This document shows, one piece after another, positions 20,301 through 28,974 of a stretch of DNA of 64,000 nt. The position numbers and the translations under genes are program-made. The stretch is from the NCBI GenBank assembly GCA_000817115.1, contig JUEO01000002.1, forward strand, positions 1 to 64,000, given 5' to 3'. Numbering within the stretch: the first letter of the stretch is position 1; each line of letters starts with the position of its first letter. This DNA comes from a marine actinobacterium MedAcidi-G2B (GTDB lineage: Bacteria > Actinomycetota > Acidimicrobiia > Acidimicrobiales > MedAcidi-G1). The notes beneath the pieces are model-generated. The model ran no database searches and was not told the origin of the DNA. It saw nothing but the letters and a program-made list of their open reading frames with translations.

Positions 20301-20488
20301 CTTCAAGCGAAGTGCAGCTCGGTCCCAAAGGAGAACCAACAGTACGAATGGCTTCTGGATCAATAGGGCAGCTTTCTTTGACTGAAAATGACAACAGCTC
20401 AGACCGAATGTTCCAGATGCTTATCTTGCTGGCACTTCTTTTGTTGACAAGTTGGTCTCATTCTGAACGAAAGAAACATCAGTTATGA
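17351..20488 (+). CDS. Very large membrane GT2 glycosyltransferase
   Basis: A 1045-residue protein. Residues about 25-235 form a GT2 domain: VQLILVTHNPGDWLEEVL, the acidic site VTDDLVLD (near 110-116), and GGFDPLLGLVDGHTDLCWRA. A basic stretch and many membrane helices follow (first near 275, then repeatedly up to about 770). About 780-1010 is a large non-membrane, probably extracellular region, and a final helix MLILLALLLLTSW lies near the end. This layout is known in Actinobacteria as a GT2 protein of unknown substrate paired with a DUF5719 protein, as here. GTG start; no clear ribosome site. Confidence 0.83.
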   Translation: MNNLEETNLVEESVSTASGDVFVPKVQLILVTHNPGDWLEEVLLGIAAQDYTSLDVTVIDTKRRESIEEQVKSILPESSILHLKSSPGFSALTPKNLDTAKNHLFYFFVTDDLVLDATAVRRVVESALEVNAGVAGLKVVGGENTELLQDVGSTIDRYGTTVSRHQPNEIDQGQYDGKREVFAGSSSAFLVRKDLFETVGGFDPLLGLVDGHTDLCWRARLVGANVVLSPNAVGRSMITSESQGRKRRRRVDPTRFGPRHRIRMIWSNQKISRAIMLSFELLIITLLGTIYGLVRGRFRHTLSLLSAWAWNLRHSRSIRTRRSFIFSKERSLDHSRDILIDAPSHAFRRAATGRDPNQRETESNLLIKFQNFWMALFGPGGLALIFGIAVLGFGSRHLLTRGLPAIGRFQPIPENPLDLFHSWWEGWRPTAGGILDSGVDALALLGGLGWLLPVNSETVMAIAVLSAFPLGAFGIWQLVQPIGGGRSRAAAVAIYLAVPTPYHALGEGRFGPLVAYASLPWIIHRLSIAQGVVPYGEKGGTPGPRAVIRSFWADITVLGLLLSLAIFFEPLVVIPTVIAFVALLVGSALAGSFAGVLRLVLITIGATAVSAIVHFNIFIDLINGRSWESWMPKDNWTQGLISPESIFSFDTGSFGIPSLAWAFLIIPAVSLIATNGWRLAIVIRSWFLIVGGFAAVYFVDQGWFTRQTPAAELLIVPAAVGVALASAAGVSSLGQDLAANAKRLKYIVAGLFAGVLVLAIIPVVFASLEGRWGLPEKDFSDTVPYLLGEEDVNGLSIESTAGRVLWIGAPNLLPAAGTELEDSVGLALTDGYPHLGDQSPYDSSQSEAIEELHTALLKALNGDISRLGEKIGVWSVSHIVLIENSAPVPYGDNETPLPEKYFSAFIRQLDLERVEGLNRSLEIFSNTAVEPIHAVVRDITGRSVPLEVKKTGYTSIEVQSIVDGSYRWRLSPVDEWEFSSITGASSEVQLGPKGEPTVRMASGSIGQLSLTENDNSSDRMFQMLILLALLLLTSWSHSERKKHQL

Positions 20489-21951
20489 ATGCAGTCCGTC
20501 TTCCCGCATTAGTGGTCATCATTGCATTGATAGTTGGAGCTTTTGTGTTCCAAGTCCAGATCGAAGGAGAGGTTTCACAGAGTAAGGAACCTCTTGCATA
20601 CTCTGAACTTTCATTTGGTTTACCACAGGAAGAAACATCAGGAGATGTTTGGTTTTGTTTAGGCCCAACAAACAAACTTGACGGAGTGGATGATCAAACC
20701 ATCAATATCAGTAATTTGAGTTCAGTAGGAACAGAAGGACTCAAATGGACAATCTCTGATAGTGAAGGAAATGTAGCTGAACGCGCAATACAAGTAGAAG
20801 GAAAAAGTCAGTTAGAGATACTCACCAGTCAAGAAAAAGATACCGCTGAATACGTTGGGGTGACTTTAGAAGCTCCAACTGGCGACGTTCTTGTAGACCA
20901 GTATTTAGAGGCATCTGAATATTCGGGATTGGATCAAGGATTTTGTGGAACAACAACATCTTCATCTTGGGTGGTGCCATGGGGCACTACTGAGCGCCCA
21001 GGAGCTAAACAAACACTCTTGTTGTATAACCCTTTTCAAGCAGCTGCAGTTGCAGATTTGCTTTTTGTTGGTGATCAAGGCCTTCGAGAGACTCTTGACT
21101 CACAAGGCATAGTGATACCTGGACGTTCAGTGGTGGCCTACGAACTCACAGAGAGGATTCCAGATGCACCTTTACTTTCTTCTTACGTAGAAGTCCGAAC
21201 AGGACAGCTTGTGGTTTCAGGACTTTCTATTGCTGATGGAACTGCTCCCTCAGGAATAAAAGGTTTAAGTATTGTTCCGGGGTCACCAGAAATCGGAGGT
21301 GATTTATTTCTTCCTGGATCTGATGGTGAACAGACACCAGGAGCGGTAGCGATAGTCAATCCAAGCCAATTAGTGGTTGAAGGGGAGTTAGTTATACGGC
21401 CCGGGGATCCTGATTTGTTTGTGGAACCATTTGGTTTCGTCCTGCGTTCTGGGCAAAGGCAAGTAATTGAACTTTCTGAGTATCCACGTCTTGAAGGGAT
21501 TGGACCGTACTCTCTCTACATACGAAGTTTCGATAACTTAAATTTATCGGCCTCGTATATCCAGCGTTTCTTGAGTGACTCATTATCCGAAGATGCTGAA
21601 GGTACAGCAACCACTGGGGTAGATGTTCTGCCAGCAGTTGGATATGGGGCAACATATTGGCTAACAAAGGTATTAGGTACTTCAGGGAACCCCGCAAAGC
21701 TAACAATATTCAATCCGAGCCTCAAAAGTATTGCGGCAATAAATCTTTGGACTGAAGATGAAGTAACGTTGCCCGATTCATTTGAACTTGATCCTGGAGA
21801 TCGAGCAACGCTTGATCTAGACGTAAGCGTTTTGATAGAGGTCGAATCTTCTTCTCCGGTAATAGTGATTACTGAATGGTTAGGACCAGAAGGCAGGACT
21901 AGTGATTACGGCATTTCTGTAGAAGGCACAGTCTCTTCAATCCAGCGCTGA
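20485..21951 (+). CDS. DUF5719-like membrane-anchored extracytoplasmic protein
   Basis: 488 residues: one N-terminal helix (about 6-23), then a long, acidic, beta-rich outside region with repeated segments such as LLLYNPFQAAAVADL, VAIVNPSQLVVEGEL and LTIFNPSLKSIAAINL, each an N-P with hydrophobic flanks. The spacing suggests repeated beta-sandwich domains. Its position, with a 4-base overlap after a giant GT2 gene, matches the actinobacterial DUF5719 family as I recall it. Function unknown; probably assists the transferase outside the membrane. A terminator follows 37 bases after the stop. Confidence 0.72.
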   Translation: MNAVRLPALVVIIALIVGAFVFQVQIEGEVSQSKEPLAYSELSFGLPQEETSGDVWFCLGPTNKLDGVDDQTINISNLSSVGTEGLKWTISDSEGNVAERAIQVEGKSQLEILTSQEKDTAEYVGVTLEAPTGDVLVDQYLEASEYSGLDQGFCGTTTSSSWVVPWGTTERPGAKQTLLLYNPFQAAAVADLLFVGDQGLRETLDSQGIVIPGRSVVAYELTERIPDAPLLSSYVEVRTGQLVVSGLSIADGTAPSGIKGLSIVPGSPEIGGDLFLPGSDGEQTPGAVAIVNPSQLVVEGELVIRPGDPDLFVEPFGFVLRSGQRQVIELSEYPRLEGIGPYSLYIRSFDNLNLSASYIQRFLSDSLSEDAEGTATTGVDVLPAVGYGATYWLTKVLGTSGNPAKLTIFNPSLKSIAAINLWTEDEVTLPDSFELDPGDRATLDLDVSVLIEVESSSPVIVITEWLGPEGRTSDYGISVEGTVSSIQR

Positions 21952-21988
21952 AATCCACAATCATTTCTCTTGCCTGAAAAAGTGAAAT

Positions 21989-22026
21989 CCCCGTAACTAA
22001 GCGTGAGAGCCTGGCTACGGGGTTTT
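21989..22026 (+). terminator. Intrinsic terminator after the DUF5719-like gene
   Basis: CCCCGTA (21989-21995) pairs perfectly with TACGGGG (22016-22022), loop 20 bases, followed by TTTT. It lies 37 bases after the plus-strand stop. Confidence 0.7.
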
Positions 22027-22099
22027 GTATTAGTCCATAAAGGATTAACTCCATCTAACTTAGGCATATAAAACGTTTCATGTCTAATTGGGCGACCAG

Positions 22100-22139
22100 A
22101 AATAAAAGAAAAGTTTAGATTTTAGAAGGTCTAAACTTT
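22100..22139 (-). terminator. Intrinsic terminator after the ftsH-thioredoxin operon
   Basis: AAAGTTTAGA and TCTAAACTTT (22110-22119 and 22130-22139) form a perfect 10-bp stem with a 10-base loop. Read on the minus strand it is followed by a T-rich run, about 30 bases after the stop of the thioredoxin-like gene. The stem is AT-rich but long. Confidence 0.65.
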
Positions 22140-22169
22140 CATAAATGGCAACCAGGGTTACCTCGGGTT

Positions 22170-22592
22170 TTATGAAGATTTTGATTCACGAAGTTCCGCT
22201 AATGATGACCATAATTGTGAAGAACTTACAGGGCCAAGAAAGTGTGATCTCACTACCCCAAGAGCATCGATAAGAGCAATAAGTGGCACAGCTTCGATCT
22301 GGTAACGATCATGCAACTCTTTGTCTTTCTTTGCCTCTAACTCTTGAACGGCAACTTGATCGCTAGCAAGTGGAGTAGCTTTCGCTAGAACCTCGGCACA
22401 GGTGTCACATGTAGATGAGGTAAAAACAGCGACCAGCCAAGGAGCGTCAGGGAAAATGAAGTCTGCCCGATTCACTTGATCAGGAACAGACCATCCAGTT
22501 CGAACAGGAGTTTCTTGAGCTTTTCTCTGTAAAAGATAAGCAAGAATCCCTGCAATTGAAGCCACTAAGACCAGTAAATAGAACCGATCCAC
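22170..22592 (-). CDS. Membrane-anchored thioredoxin-like protein
   Basis: 140 residues: an N-terminal helix (about 4-21), then a short thioredoxin fold facing outward. The active-site segment is FTSSTCDTCAEVL, a C-D-T-C pair, and the cis-proline segment is EAVPLIALID. These are the minimum for a thiol-disulfide oxidoreductase or a thiol-transfer protein. GTG start, 6 bases after the ftsH stop on the same strand, so probably co-transcribed. The substrate is unknown; a role in folding or heme/copper delivery outside the membrane is possible but unsupported. Confidence 0.75.
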   Translation of the reverse strand: MDRFYLLVLVASIAGILAYLLQRKAQETPVRTGWSVPDQVNRADFIFPDAPWLVAVFTSSTCDTCAEVLAKATPLASDQVAVQELEAKKDKELHDRYQIEAVPLIALIDALGVVRSHFLGPVSSSQLWSSLAELRESKSS

Positions 22593-22598
22593 AGTAAA

Positions 22599-24497
22599 TC
22601 AGTCAGCGTGAGAAGGTTCGGTAGCGGATTCTGATGAAAAGTCAGTGCTTTCAGCAAGCTTAGTTAGACGCATAACTTCTTCACCAGAGATTGTCTCATG
22701 TTCCAAAAGGGCTCTTGCTACTAAATCTAGCGCATTTCGATTTTCGGTAAGAAGGGACCGACAACGATCCTCTTGGTTATGAAGGATTGTCTTGACTTCT
22801 TCGTCTATTTCCCTAGCGGTATCGTCGCTGTAATCACGACTATGCATGAGATCATCTCCAAGGAAAACTTGGTTTTGACTTCCCCAAGCCATCGGACCTA
22901 TACGAACGCTCATTCCCCATTCGCGAACCATTTTTCTTGCCAGTTCTGTTGCTCCCACGAGATCGTTTTGAGCTCCTGTCGAGGTAACTCCAAAAACCAA
23001 CTCTTCAGCAATACGGCCACCCATCCGAACCACCAAAGAATCTTCAATATAATCCTGTCGGTATATGTGGCGCTCCTCCTCAGGTAGTTGCATAGTCACC
23101 CCCAAAGCCATTCCACTTGGGATAATTGTGACCTTATGAAGCGGATCAGCGTTAGGAAGCACTGCTGCACAAAGAGCATGTCCTGCCTCGTGGTACGCAA
23201 TAGCTTCTTTTTCGGCTGCGGTAAGCGCCATAGATTCTCGCTTTTGACCCATAAGAGTTCTGTCTCTAGCTGCTTCAAAGTGTTCCGCTGAAATAGCATC
23301 TTCTGAGTTTCGAACTGCGATTAGAGCTGCCTCATTAATCAAATTTGATAGGTCTGCTCCACTCATACCGGGTGTTCCTCTCGCTACTAAATCAAGATCA
23401 ACGTTTTCAGAAAGGTTCTTTCCTTTCGCATGAACCTCCAATATTTCACGCCGATCTTCTAGTTCAGGCAATGGAACAACAACTTGCCGGTCGAATCTTC
23501 CAGGTCTTAGTAGAGCTGGATCTAGGATGTCAGGACGGTTGGTTGCGGCAAGCATAACGATGCCTTCACTAGTCTCAAATCCATCCATTTCAGAAAGCAT
23601 TTGATTAAGAGTTTGCTCTCTCTCGTCATGACCACCGCCTAGACCTGCGCCGCGTTTACGTCCGATGGAGTCAAGTTCATCAATGAAAATAATTGCGCGA
23701 CCCATCTTTCGAGCGGTTTCGAACAGATCGCGGACACGACTAGCGCCTACACCGACAAACATTTCCATGAAGTCTGAACCAGTGACCGAAAGAAATGGAA
23801 CTCCGGCTTCTCCTGCCACTGCTCGCGCTAGAAGAGTTTTGCCAGTTCCTGGGGGCCCAACTAGCAGTATGCCTTTAGGTACACGAGCCCCAATTTCAGA
23901 GAATTTCTCTGGCTTTTTCAAGAAGTCAACAACTTCACGTATCTCTTGTTTCACTCCTTCGTATCCCGCTACGTCCTCAAATTTGGTACCTGGTTGCTCA
24001 GAAGAATATGACTTGGCTCGAGATCTACCGATAGACATCATGCCACTCATTTGGCCTTGTGCTCGTCGATTAATCCACCAGAAGAAAAGAATAATAAGAC
24101 CAACCGGAAGTAGAAGAGGAAGCCAAGTTTGAAAGAATCCTGGTTGAGGGGTTTTGAATTCAACGGATGCTGAACTTTCGTCAAGGATTAGGCGATCTGA
24201 CGGTGAGAGTTCAAGAGGGCCTGTGGTCGTGTACATAGTGCCGTCTGAAGATTCCGCTTCAATTTTTCCTGATTGATTATTGATATTGATTTGAGTGATT
24301 TCTTCTGCGGTTACTTTTGAAAGGAACTGATCATAAGGAATAGCGGTGGAGTCATCTGAGGAGTTGAAAGCCGGGTACACAATGAACGCTCCGATAAGAA
24401 TCAAGATTAGCCAGATGCTCCATCTCGGCCAGCCTCGTCCACTTTTTTCTGTACTTTGTTCAGGGTTTTGTGTTATGTCATCAGGACGCTTAGCCAT
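22599..24497 (-). CDS. ftsH: ATP-dependent zinc metalloprotease FtsH
   Basis: Membrane-bound AAA+ protease that degrades misfolded or short-lived proteins. Two membrane helices (about 25-43 and 124-142) bracket the outside domain. The AAA module has GPPGTGKT (214-221), [13 protein letters not shown], and the second-region-of-homology arginines in [16 protein letters not shown]. The zinc site HEAGH is at 436-440. Length 632 is normal. The start has TAACAT at leaderless spacing and no ribosome site. In many actinobacteria ftsH lies beside folE and folate genes; here its downstream partner is a thioredoxin-like protein. Confidence 0.96.
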   Translation of the reverse strand: MAKRPDDITQNPEQSTEKSGRGWPRWSIWLILILIGAFIVYPAFNSSDDSTAIPYDQFLSKVTAEEITQININNQSGKIEAESSDGTMYTTTGPLELSPSDRLILDESSASVEFKTPQPGFFQTWLPLLLPVGLIILFFWWINRRAQGQMSGMMSIGRSRAKSYSSEQPGTKFEDVAGYEGVKQEIREVVDFLKKPEKFSEIGARVPKGILLVGPPGTGKTLLARAVAGEAGVPFLSVTGSDFMEMFVGVGASRVRDLFETARKMGRAIIFIDELDSIGRKRGAGLGGGHDEREQTLNQMLSEMDGFETSEGIVMLAATNRPDILDPALLRPGRFDRQVVVPLPELEDRREILEVHAKGKNLSENVDLDLVARGTPGMSGADLSNLINEAALIAVRNSEDAISAEHFEAARDRTLMGQKRESMALTAAEKEAIAYHEAGHALCAAVLPNADPLHKVTIIPSGMALGVTMQLPEEERHIYRQDYIEDSLVVRMGGRIAEELVFGVTSTGAQNDLVGATELARKMVREWGMSVRIGPMAWGSQNQVFLGDDLMHSRDYSDDTAREIDEEVKTILHNQEDRCRSLLTENRNALDLVARALLEHETISGEEVMRLTKLAESTDFSSESATEPSHAD

Positions 24498-24503
24498 ACT
24501 CTT

Positions 24504-24509
24504 ATGTTA
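24504..24509 (-). promoter_or_regulatory. -10 box for leaderless ftsH
   Basis: On the minus strand TAACAT, then 6 bases, then ATG (24497). No Shine-Dalgarno. Confidence 0.5.
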
Positions 24510-24561
24510 GAGGCCTAAAGACTTGTTGGTGCCCCGGAGTACATGGTTGTTGACTTCTAGG

Positions 24562-24567
24562 TAGTGT
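24562..24567 (+). promoter_or_regulatory. -10 box for leaderless CPBP protease gene
   Basis: TAGTGT, then 6 bases, then ATG 24574. The in-frame TTG at 24568 directly touches the box and is therefore unlikely to be the start. Confidence 0.5.
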
Positions 24568-24573
24568 TTGACG

Positions 24574-25332
24574 ATGGAATTAGTTGAAAATGTTTCTTCG
24601 CCAGATAATGGATCTTGGGGAATAAGCCATGTCGCAACCGGCGTAGTTTTATCGATTGTTTCATCGTTACTCGTAGGATCTTTAGTTCTAACTTTTGTTG
24701 ACAGGGATCCTTTGCCGTTATGGATTACGGCGTTGCTGCAGATTCCTTTATGGTTTGGTTTGTTAGGAGTTCCCTGGCTGATTCTTCGACGACAACGTCT
24801 TTCGTGGAAAGATAATCTCGGTGTTCCACTTTTGATTAGAAAATGGAAGACTAACGAACTAACAAGTAATAAAAGAACAGACCATATTACTGTTCGACAA
24901 TGCATCGAAGGCTTACTAATAGGGATCTTTAGCCAAGCCATACTGGTTCCGCTCCTGTATCTGCCCGTATTGATCTTCGTCGATGACCTAGATGTATCAG
25001 GACCTGCCCGAGAGCTGACAGAGCGCGCACATGGCATAGGTATTTTTCTACTCGTACTCGTAGTAGTAGTAGGTGCACCAGTGGTTGAAGAAATATTTTT
25101 TAGGGGTTTTGCTCTACGAGCATTTCAAGATCGCTGGTCCCCAACACTAGCTTTGATCGCTAGTTCTCTTCTCTTTGGTTTGGTTCACTTCCAACCCCTC
25201 CAATTCCCAGCATTAGTTTTATTTGGATTAATAGCGGGAAAGATTGCTCAACGGGATGGCCATTTAGGAAGGGCTATATGGGCTCATGCGGGCTTTAATG
25301 CCTATACAGTTTTTGTTCTGGTGTACTTGTGA
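24574..25332 (+). CDS. CPBP family intramembrane metalloprotease
   Basis: About 252 residues with some seven membrane helices. All three conserved family motifs are present: VVEEIFFRG (EExxxR, near 170-177), LLFGLVHFQP (FxxxH) and HAGFNAY (HxxxN). The family includes Rce1-type prenyl endopeptidases and bacterial proteins for bacteriocin immunity or surface processing; substrates are generally unknown. Divergent from ftsH. Its TGA overlaps the GTG of the next gene, so it is translationally coupled to the large membrane protein. Confidence 0.88.
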   Translation: MELVENVSSPDNGSWGISHVATGVVLSIVSSLLVGSLVLTFVDRDPLPLWITALLQIPLWFGLLGVPWLILRRQRLSWKDNLGVPLLIRKWKTNELTSNKRTDHITVRQCIEGLLIGIFSQAILVPLLYLPVLIFVDDLDVSGPARELTERAHGIGIFLLVLVVVVGAPVVEEIFFRGFALRAFQDRWSPTLALIASSLLFGLVHFQPLQFPALVLFGLIAGKIAQRDGHLGRAIWAHAGFNAYTVFVLVYL

Positions 25333-27809
25333 AAGAAAGCAACCTATATAGATCTGCTCGAGAGGCTTCTCCTGCTAATTGGGTGACAGCTGTCATTGTT
25401 GTTCTTTCCACTTTTTATTTGCTATGGATTGTTAACCCAAATGGAGTTCTTTTTTCTTCAACACTTCCCACTGGAGGAGATCTAGGGGCACATGTCTGGG
25501 GTCCCGCATTCATAAGAGACGAGTTGCTACCCAATTTCAGACTCACTGGATGGACTCCTGATTGGTATGCCGGCTTCCCCGCCTATCACTTTTACATGAT
25601 CGTCCCAATGCTTTTTATCGTTGCGATAAATGTTGGATTTGTTTTACCAATCGCTATTCCACTAGTTGCACTGGGGATTTTTTGTATAGTCCAACTCCTG
25701 CAGCGCCGCCCAACTGCTTGGATGCCTATGTCAATTAGTCTCCTTCTTTTGATGATTGTGGTTATCCCAGTCCATTACGGAATTGCCATAAAAATTGTTA
25801 CTGTCGCTGGTCTTGTATTAATGCCTCTTTCAGGTTGGGCTATGGGACGACTCGCCGGGCTTCCTTTTCCCGCCCCAGCCCTTATGGCAGCAGCTACTCT
25901 CGCTTTTATTTTTGACCGATCATTCAACATCTTTGGTGGAAACCTCATGTCCACCATGGCCGGTGAGTTTGCTTACGCGCTTGCAGTTTCTGCTTGTTTG
26001 GTTTATATAGGAGTGCTTATGCGTGGCATGGCAACCGGAAAAGGCCGTGCATGGGCGGCATTGCTTCTTTCTCTCATTGGTTTATGCCACCTGTTAGTGG
26101 CTTTCTACGCACTCGTCATCACGCTTCTCGTGATTCTTCTCCACCCCACTAAAGAAAGAATCCGGTGGATTATCACAATAGGGTTCATCGCTGCTCTGCT
26201 TTCTGCCTTCTGGGTTTTACCGTTTTGGTGGCAAAGAGATCATTTGAATGACATGGCATGGGACAAACTCCCTCGATTTAAATCGTATCTATGGGACCGT
26301 AGTGACTTAGCAGCAGACTTCTTAACGAATAGCCCTCCACTTCAAGTAGTCCTAATTTTGGCTGGACTGGGATTCTTTTTATCTTTAATGTTTCGACGAA
26401 GATTAGGAATAGTTTTAGGAGCCTCTCTTGTCGTTCTAGCTCTAGCTTTCATCCATCTTCCAGAGGGGCGACTTTATAACGGGCGTATTCTTCCGATGTA
26501 CTATCTTGCGGCTTACCTGCTCGCAGCAATTAGTGTTGCTGAATTTTTAAGAATTGCTGGGTTGTTCCTTCAAGGGTTAGCAGAGAAAGTAAAGCAATTA
26601 GGGAGAATCCTCCCACATGCAGGATCTGTTGTAGCTGTTCTGGTCCTTATCGTTTTCTTAGGGTTGCCCCTGAGGTCATTGCCCGGAGGTTCGAATACAG
26701 GTGACACTTACCAGTGGATGGGATTCGAAACCAAAGAATTAAATCTTGGACGCGGGTGGGTTAATTGGAACTTTTCTGGCTACGAAGGACGAATCGGAGA
26801 TGCTAATGGTGGAGGCTGGGAAGAACACCGAGCATTTGTAAGCACGATGGAAGAAGTTGGTGAAAAATTCGGTTGTGGTCGACTTATGTGGGAATACAAC
26901 CGAGATCTTGTTCGCTATGGAACCCCCATGGCTCTTATGCTTATGCCGCATTGGACTGACGGCTGCATAGGTTCGATGGAGGGACTTTATTTTGAAGCTT
27001 CAACAACGACTCCATATCACTTCCTGATGCAATCAGAATTATCAATGGAGCCATCCCGCGCTCAGAGAGGACTCCCGTATAGGTCCTTTAATTTAAGAGA
27101 AGGAGTCTCTCATCTTCAAGAATTTGGAGTCCGATATTATGCAGCTTCCTCAAACCGTCCAGTGTCTGAAGCAAGGAGACACCCGTTTTTAACCGAAATA
27201 GCAACCTCAGGACCTTGGACTGTTTTCTTAGTTGAAGACTCGCCCTTGGTGGAACCTTTAGTTTCAGAGCCAGCGGTCTGGACTGACGTAGATCATTCAA
27301 CTTGGCTGGATCACTCTGTTGAAGTTTTTAACGATAGTTCTCAGTCCGTAGTTCGTCTTCTTGATGGATCTGATGCGTGGCAACGAATAGAGTCAAATGA
27401 ACTCCCAGAAATAAGAGAACTGGAAGAAGTAGAAGTAACTGAAGTAGTTGTAGATGTCGACAAGGTGTCATTTAAAGTAAGTGAAACTGGTGTTCCAGTG
27501 TTGGTGAAAGTTTCGTATTTTCCAAACTGGAAAGTTGAAGGAGCAACAGGGCCCTGGAGAGCGACACCCAATCTTATGGTTGTTCTGCCTACTGAAGAAA
27601 AAGTTGTACTTACTTACGGACGAACTGGGATAGACCTTTTTTCCATTTTTCTATCTTTAATCGGGTTAGTACTTTTACTTTTATTACGATTTCGGCCCGA
27701 GATAGAGATAGAAGACATCAAAAGCTCTCGGGCCGACGAACTTTTAGGCAAATGGACTCAACGCACAAAAAACGAGGCGTTATCTGATGATTCAGAGAGT
27801 TCAATTTGA
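25329..27809 (+). CDS. Large polytopic membrane protein, GT-C/PTPS-related type
   Basis: 826 residues. TGGDLGAHVW and WTPDWYAGFPAYHFYM near the N-terminus match the membrane family annotated as 6-pyruvoyl-tetrahydropterin synthase-related (PF10131, named from memory), whose architecture resembles GT-C lipid-sugar transferases and YfhO. About ten helices fill residues 20-450, then an outside domain (about 460-765) with many tryptophans, then one last helix and a charged tail. The first-loop acidic residue in GGDLGAH is where GT-C enzymes place their catalytic Asp. Probably glycosyl transfer from a polyprenyl-phosphate sugar, which the next gene could make; inference. Confidence 0.72.
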   Translation: MKESNLYRSAREASPANWVTAVIVVLSTFYLLWIVNPNGVLFSSTLPTGGDLGAHVWGPAFIRDELLPNFRLTGWTPDWYAGFPAYHFYMIVPMLFIVAINVGFVLPIAIPLVALGIFCIVQLLQRRPTAWMPMSISLLLLMIVVIPVHYGIAIKIVTVAGLVLMPLSGWAMGRLAGLPFPAPALMAAATLAFIFDRSFNIFGGNLMSTMAGEFAYALAVSACLVYIGVLMRGMATGKGRAWAALLLSLIGLCHLLVAFYALVITLLVILLHPTKERIRWIITIGFIAALLSAFWVLPFWWQRDHLNDMAWDKLPRFKSYLWDRSDLAADFLTNSPPLQVVLILAGLGFFLSLMFRRRLGIVLGASLVVLALAFIHLPEGRLYNGRILPMYYLAAYLLAAISVAEFLRIAGLFLQGLAEKVKQLGRILPHAGSVVAVLVLIVFLGLPLRSLPGGSNTGDTYQWMGFETKELNLGRGWVNWNFSGYEGRIGDANGGGWEEHRAFVSTMEEVGEKFGCGRLMWEYNRDLVRYGTPMALMLMPHWTDGCIGSMEGLYFEASTTTPYHFLMQSELSMEPSRAQRGLPYRSFNLREGVSHLQEFGVRYYAASSNRPVSEARRHPFLTEIATSGPWTVFLVEDSPLVEPLVSEPAVWTDVDHSTWLDHSVEVFNDSSQSVVRLLDGSDAWQRIESNELPEIRELEEVEVTEVVVDVDKVSFKVSETGVPVLVKVSYFPNWKVEGATGPWRATPNLMVVLPTEEKVVLTYGRTGIDLFSIFLSLIGLVLLLLLRFRPEIEIEDIKSSRADELLGKWTQRTKNEALSDDSESSI

Positions 27810-28972
27810 TGAAATTTCGTATTCGACGATTTTTAGTAGTTGGGATTATTGCTACTGCATTAGACGTTAGCCTTTTTGTCTTTTTGCATAAAATAGGGTG
27901 GTCGTTAGTTCTGGCAAATGTTTTCGCTTTAAATGCAGCGGCTTTGCTTGCATGGCCTTTACATCGCTTATTCACTTTGGCGGATGACCCATTTACTCGT
28001 TGGATCGGTTCCCCTGGAGTTTTTGGATTCATGGTTGTCACCGCAGGCTTAGTAGATACTGGTGTCGTTTGTATATTCAACCCTGATCGTGAAGTTCGAG
28101 CAGAATTGTTAGCGAAGCTAATAGCAGTAGTTGCTGCTGCTCTGGTAAGAGCCATTTCTTATCGGATAATCATTTTCCGTACCATCAGACGGGAACAAGA
28201 CCGACCAACAAATCGACCAGCGGCAGAAGGGGATTACCGTTTGACAGTCATTATCCCTGCTTATCAAGAAGTGGACAGAATTGAGAACACAATCGAAAGA
28301 GTAAGAAGCGAGCTGGGGCCAAAGATTGACAATGATTTAGAAGTTATTGTGGTTGATGACGGATCTAAAGACGGGACAGAAGAAGCTGCTGGATTGGCAG
28401 ATCAGTTAGTTGTTCTTCCGAGAAATCAGGGAAAAGGATCGGCACTTCGAAATGGCGTTGGTAAATCAAATGGGAGGGTAGTTGCTTTCACTGATGCTGA
28501 TTTGGCTTATTCTCCTTCACAAATTTTTGACCTATTAGTCCAAGTTGAAAATGGATATGACTGGGTTGTGGGGAATCGGCATCATGTTGGTACACGAACA
28601 ATTGTGAAGGCAGGGTTCATAAGAGGAATGGGGGGGAGGCTTGTTAATTTTGCCACCCATCTGCTGCTGCTTGGTCAGTATCGCGATACACAATGTGGTC
28701 TTAAAGCATTCCGATCAGATGTCGCTAAATCATTATTTTCGTCCTCAACTATCAACGGTTTTGCTTTTGACGTAGAACTATTTCATTTAGCTGAACGTTG
28801 GAGATTATCTCTATCGGAAATACCTGTGGAGGTTGAACATTCAGAACGCACTACCGTTCGAGTGGTTCAAGACGGATTCCGCCTTCTCCGTGACCTGATT
28901 CATGTAAGACGATTAGCAAGCCAAGGTTCTTATCCTGTAGACCCTCAATTGCCAAAGGCAAGTAAAGTTTAA
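27806..28972 (+). CDS. GtrA flippase domain fused to dolichyl-phosphate-sugar synthase (GT2)
   Basis: 388 residues. Positions 1-127 are a GtrA-like domain of four helices (RRFLVVGIIATALDVSLF; FGFMVVTAGLVDTGVV; RAISYRIIIFRT). From about 146 follows a GT2 domain of the polyprenyl-phosphate glucose/mannose synthase type: LTVIIPAYQEVDRIENTI, VVDDGSKDGT, NQGKGSALRNG, FTDADLAYS and RDTQCGLKAFR. One chain could make a polyprenyl-phosphate sugar and help flip it. Fusions I recall have GT2 first and GtrA last, so this order is unusual. 4-base overlap with the preceding GT-C-like gene, a likely user of the product. Confidence 0.85.
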   Translation: MMKFRIRRFLVVGIIATALDVSLFVFLHKIGWSLVLANVFALNAAALLAWPLHRLFTLADDPFTRWIGSPGVFGFMVVTAGLVDTGVVCIFNPDREVRAELLAKLIAVVAAALVRAISYRIIIFRTIRREQDRPTNRPAAEGDYRLTVIIPAYQEVDRIENTIERVRSELGPKIDNDLEVIVVDDGSKDGTEEAAGLADQLVVLPRNQGKGSALRNGVGKSNGRVVAFTDADLAYSPSQIFDLLVQVENGYDWVVGNRHHVGTRTIVKAGFIRGMGGRLVNFATHLLLLGQYRDTQCGLKAFRSDVAKSLFSSSTINGFAFDVELFHLAERWRLSLSEIPVEVEHSERTTVRVVQDGFRLLRDLIHVRRLASQGSYPVDPQLPKASKV

Positions 28973-28974
28973 GA

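Noticed and set aside
23665..24132. 155-codon open frame opposite ftsH
   Set aside because: Lies wholly within the conserved AAA module of ftsH on the other strand; no motif of its own.
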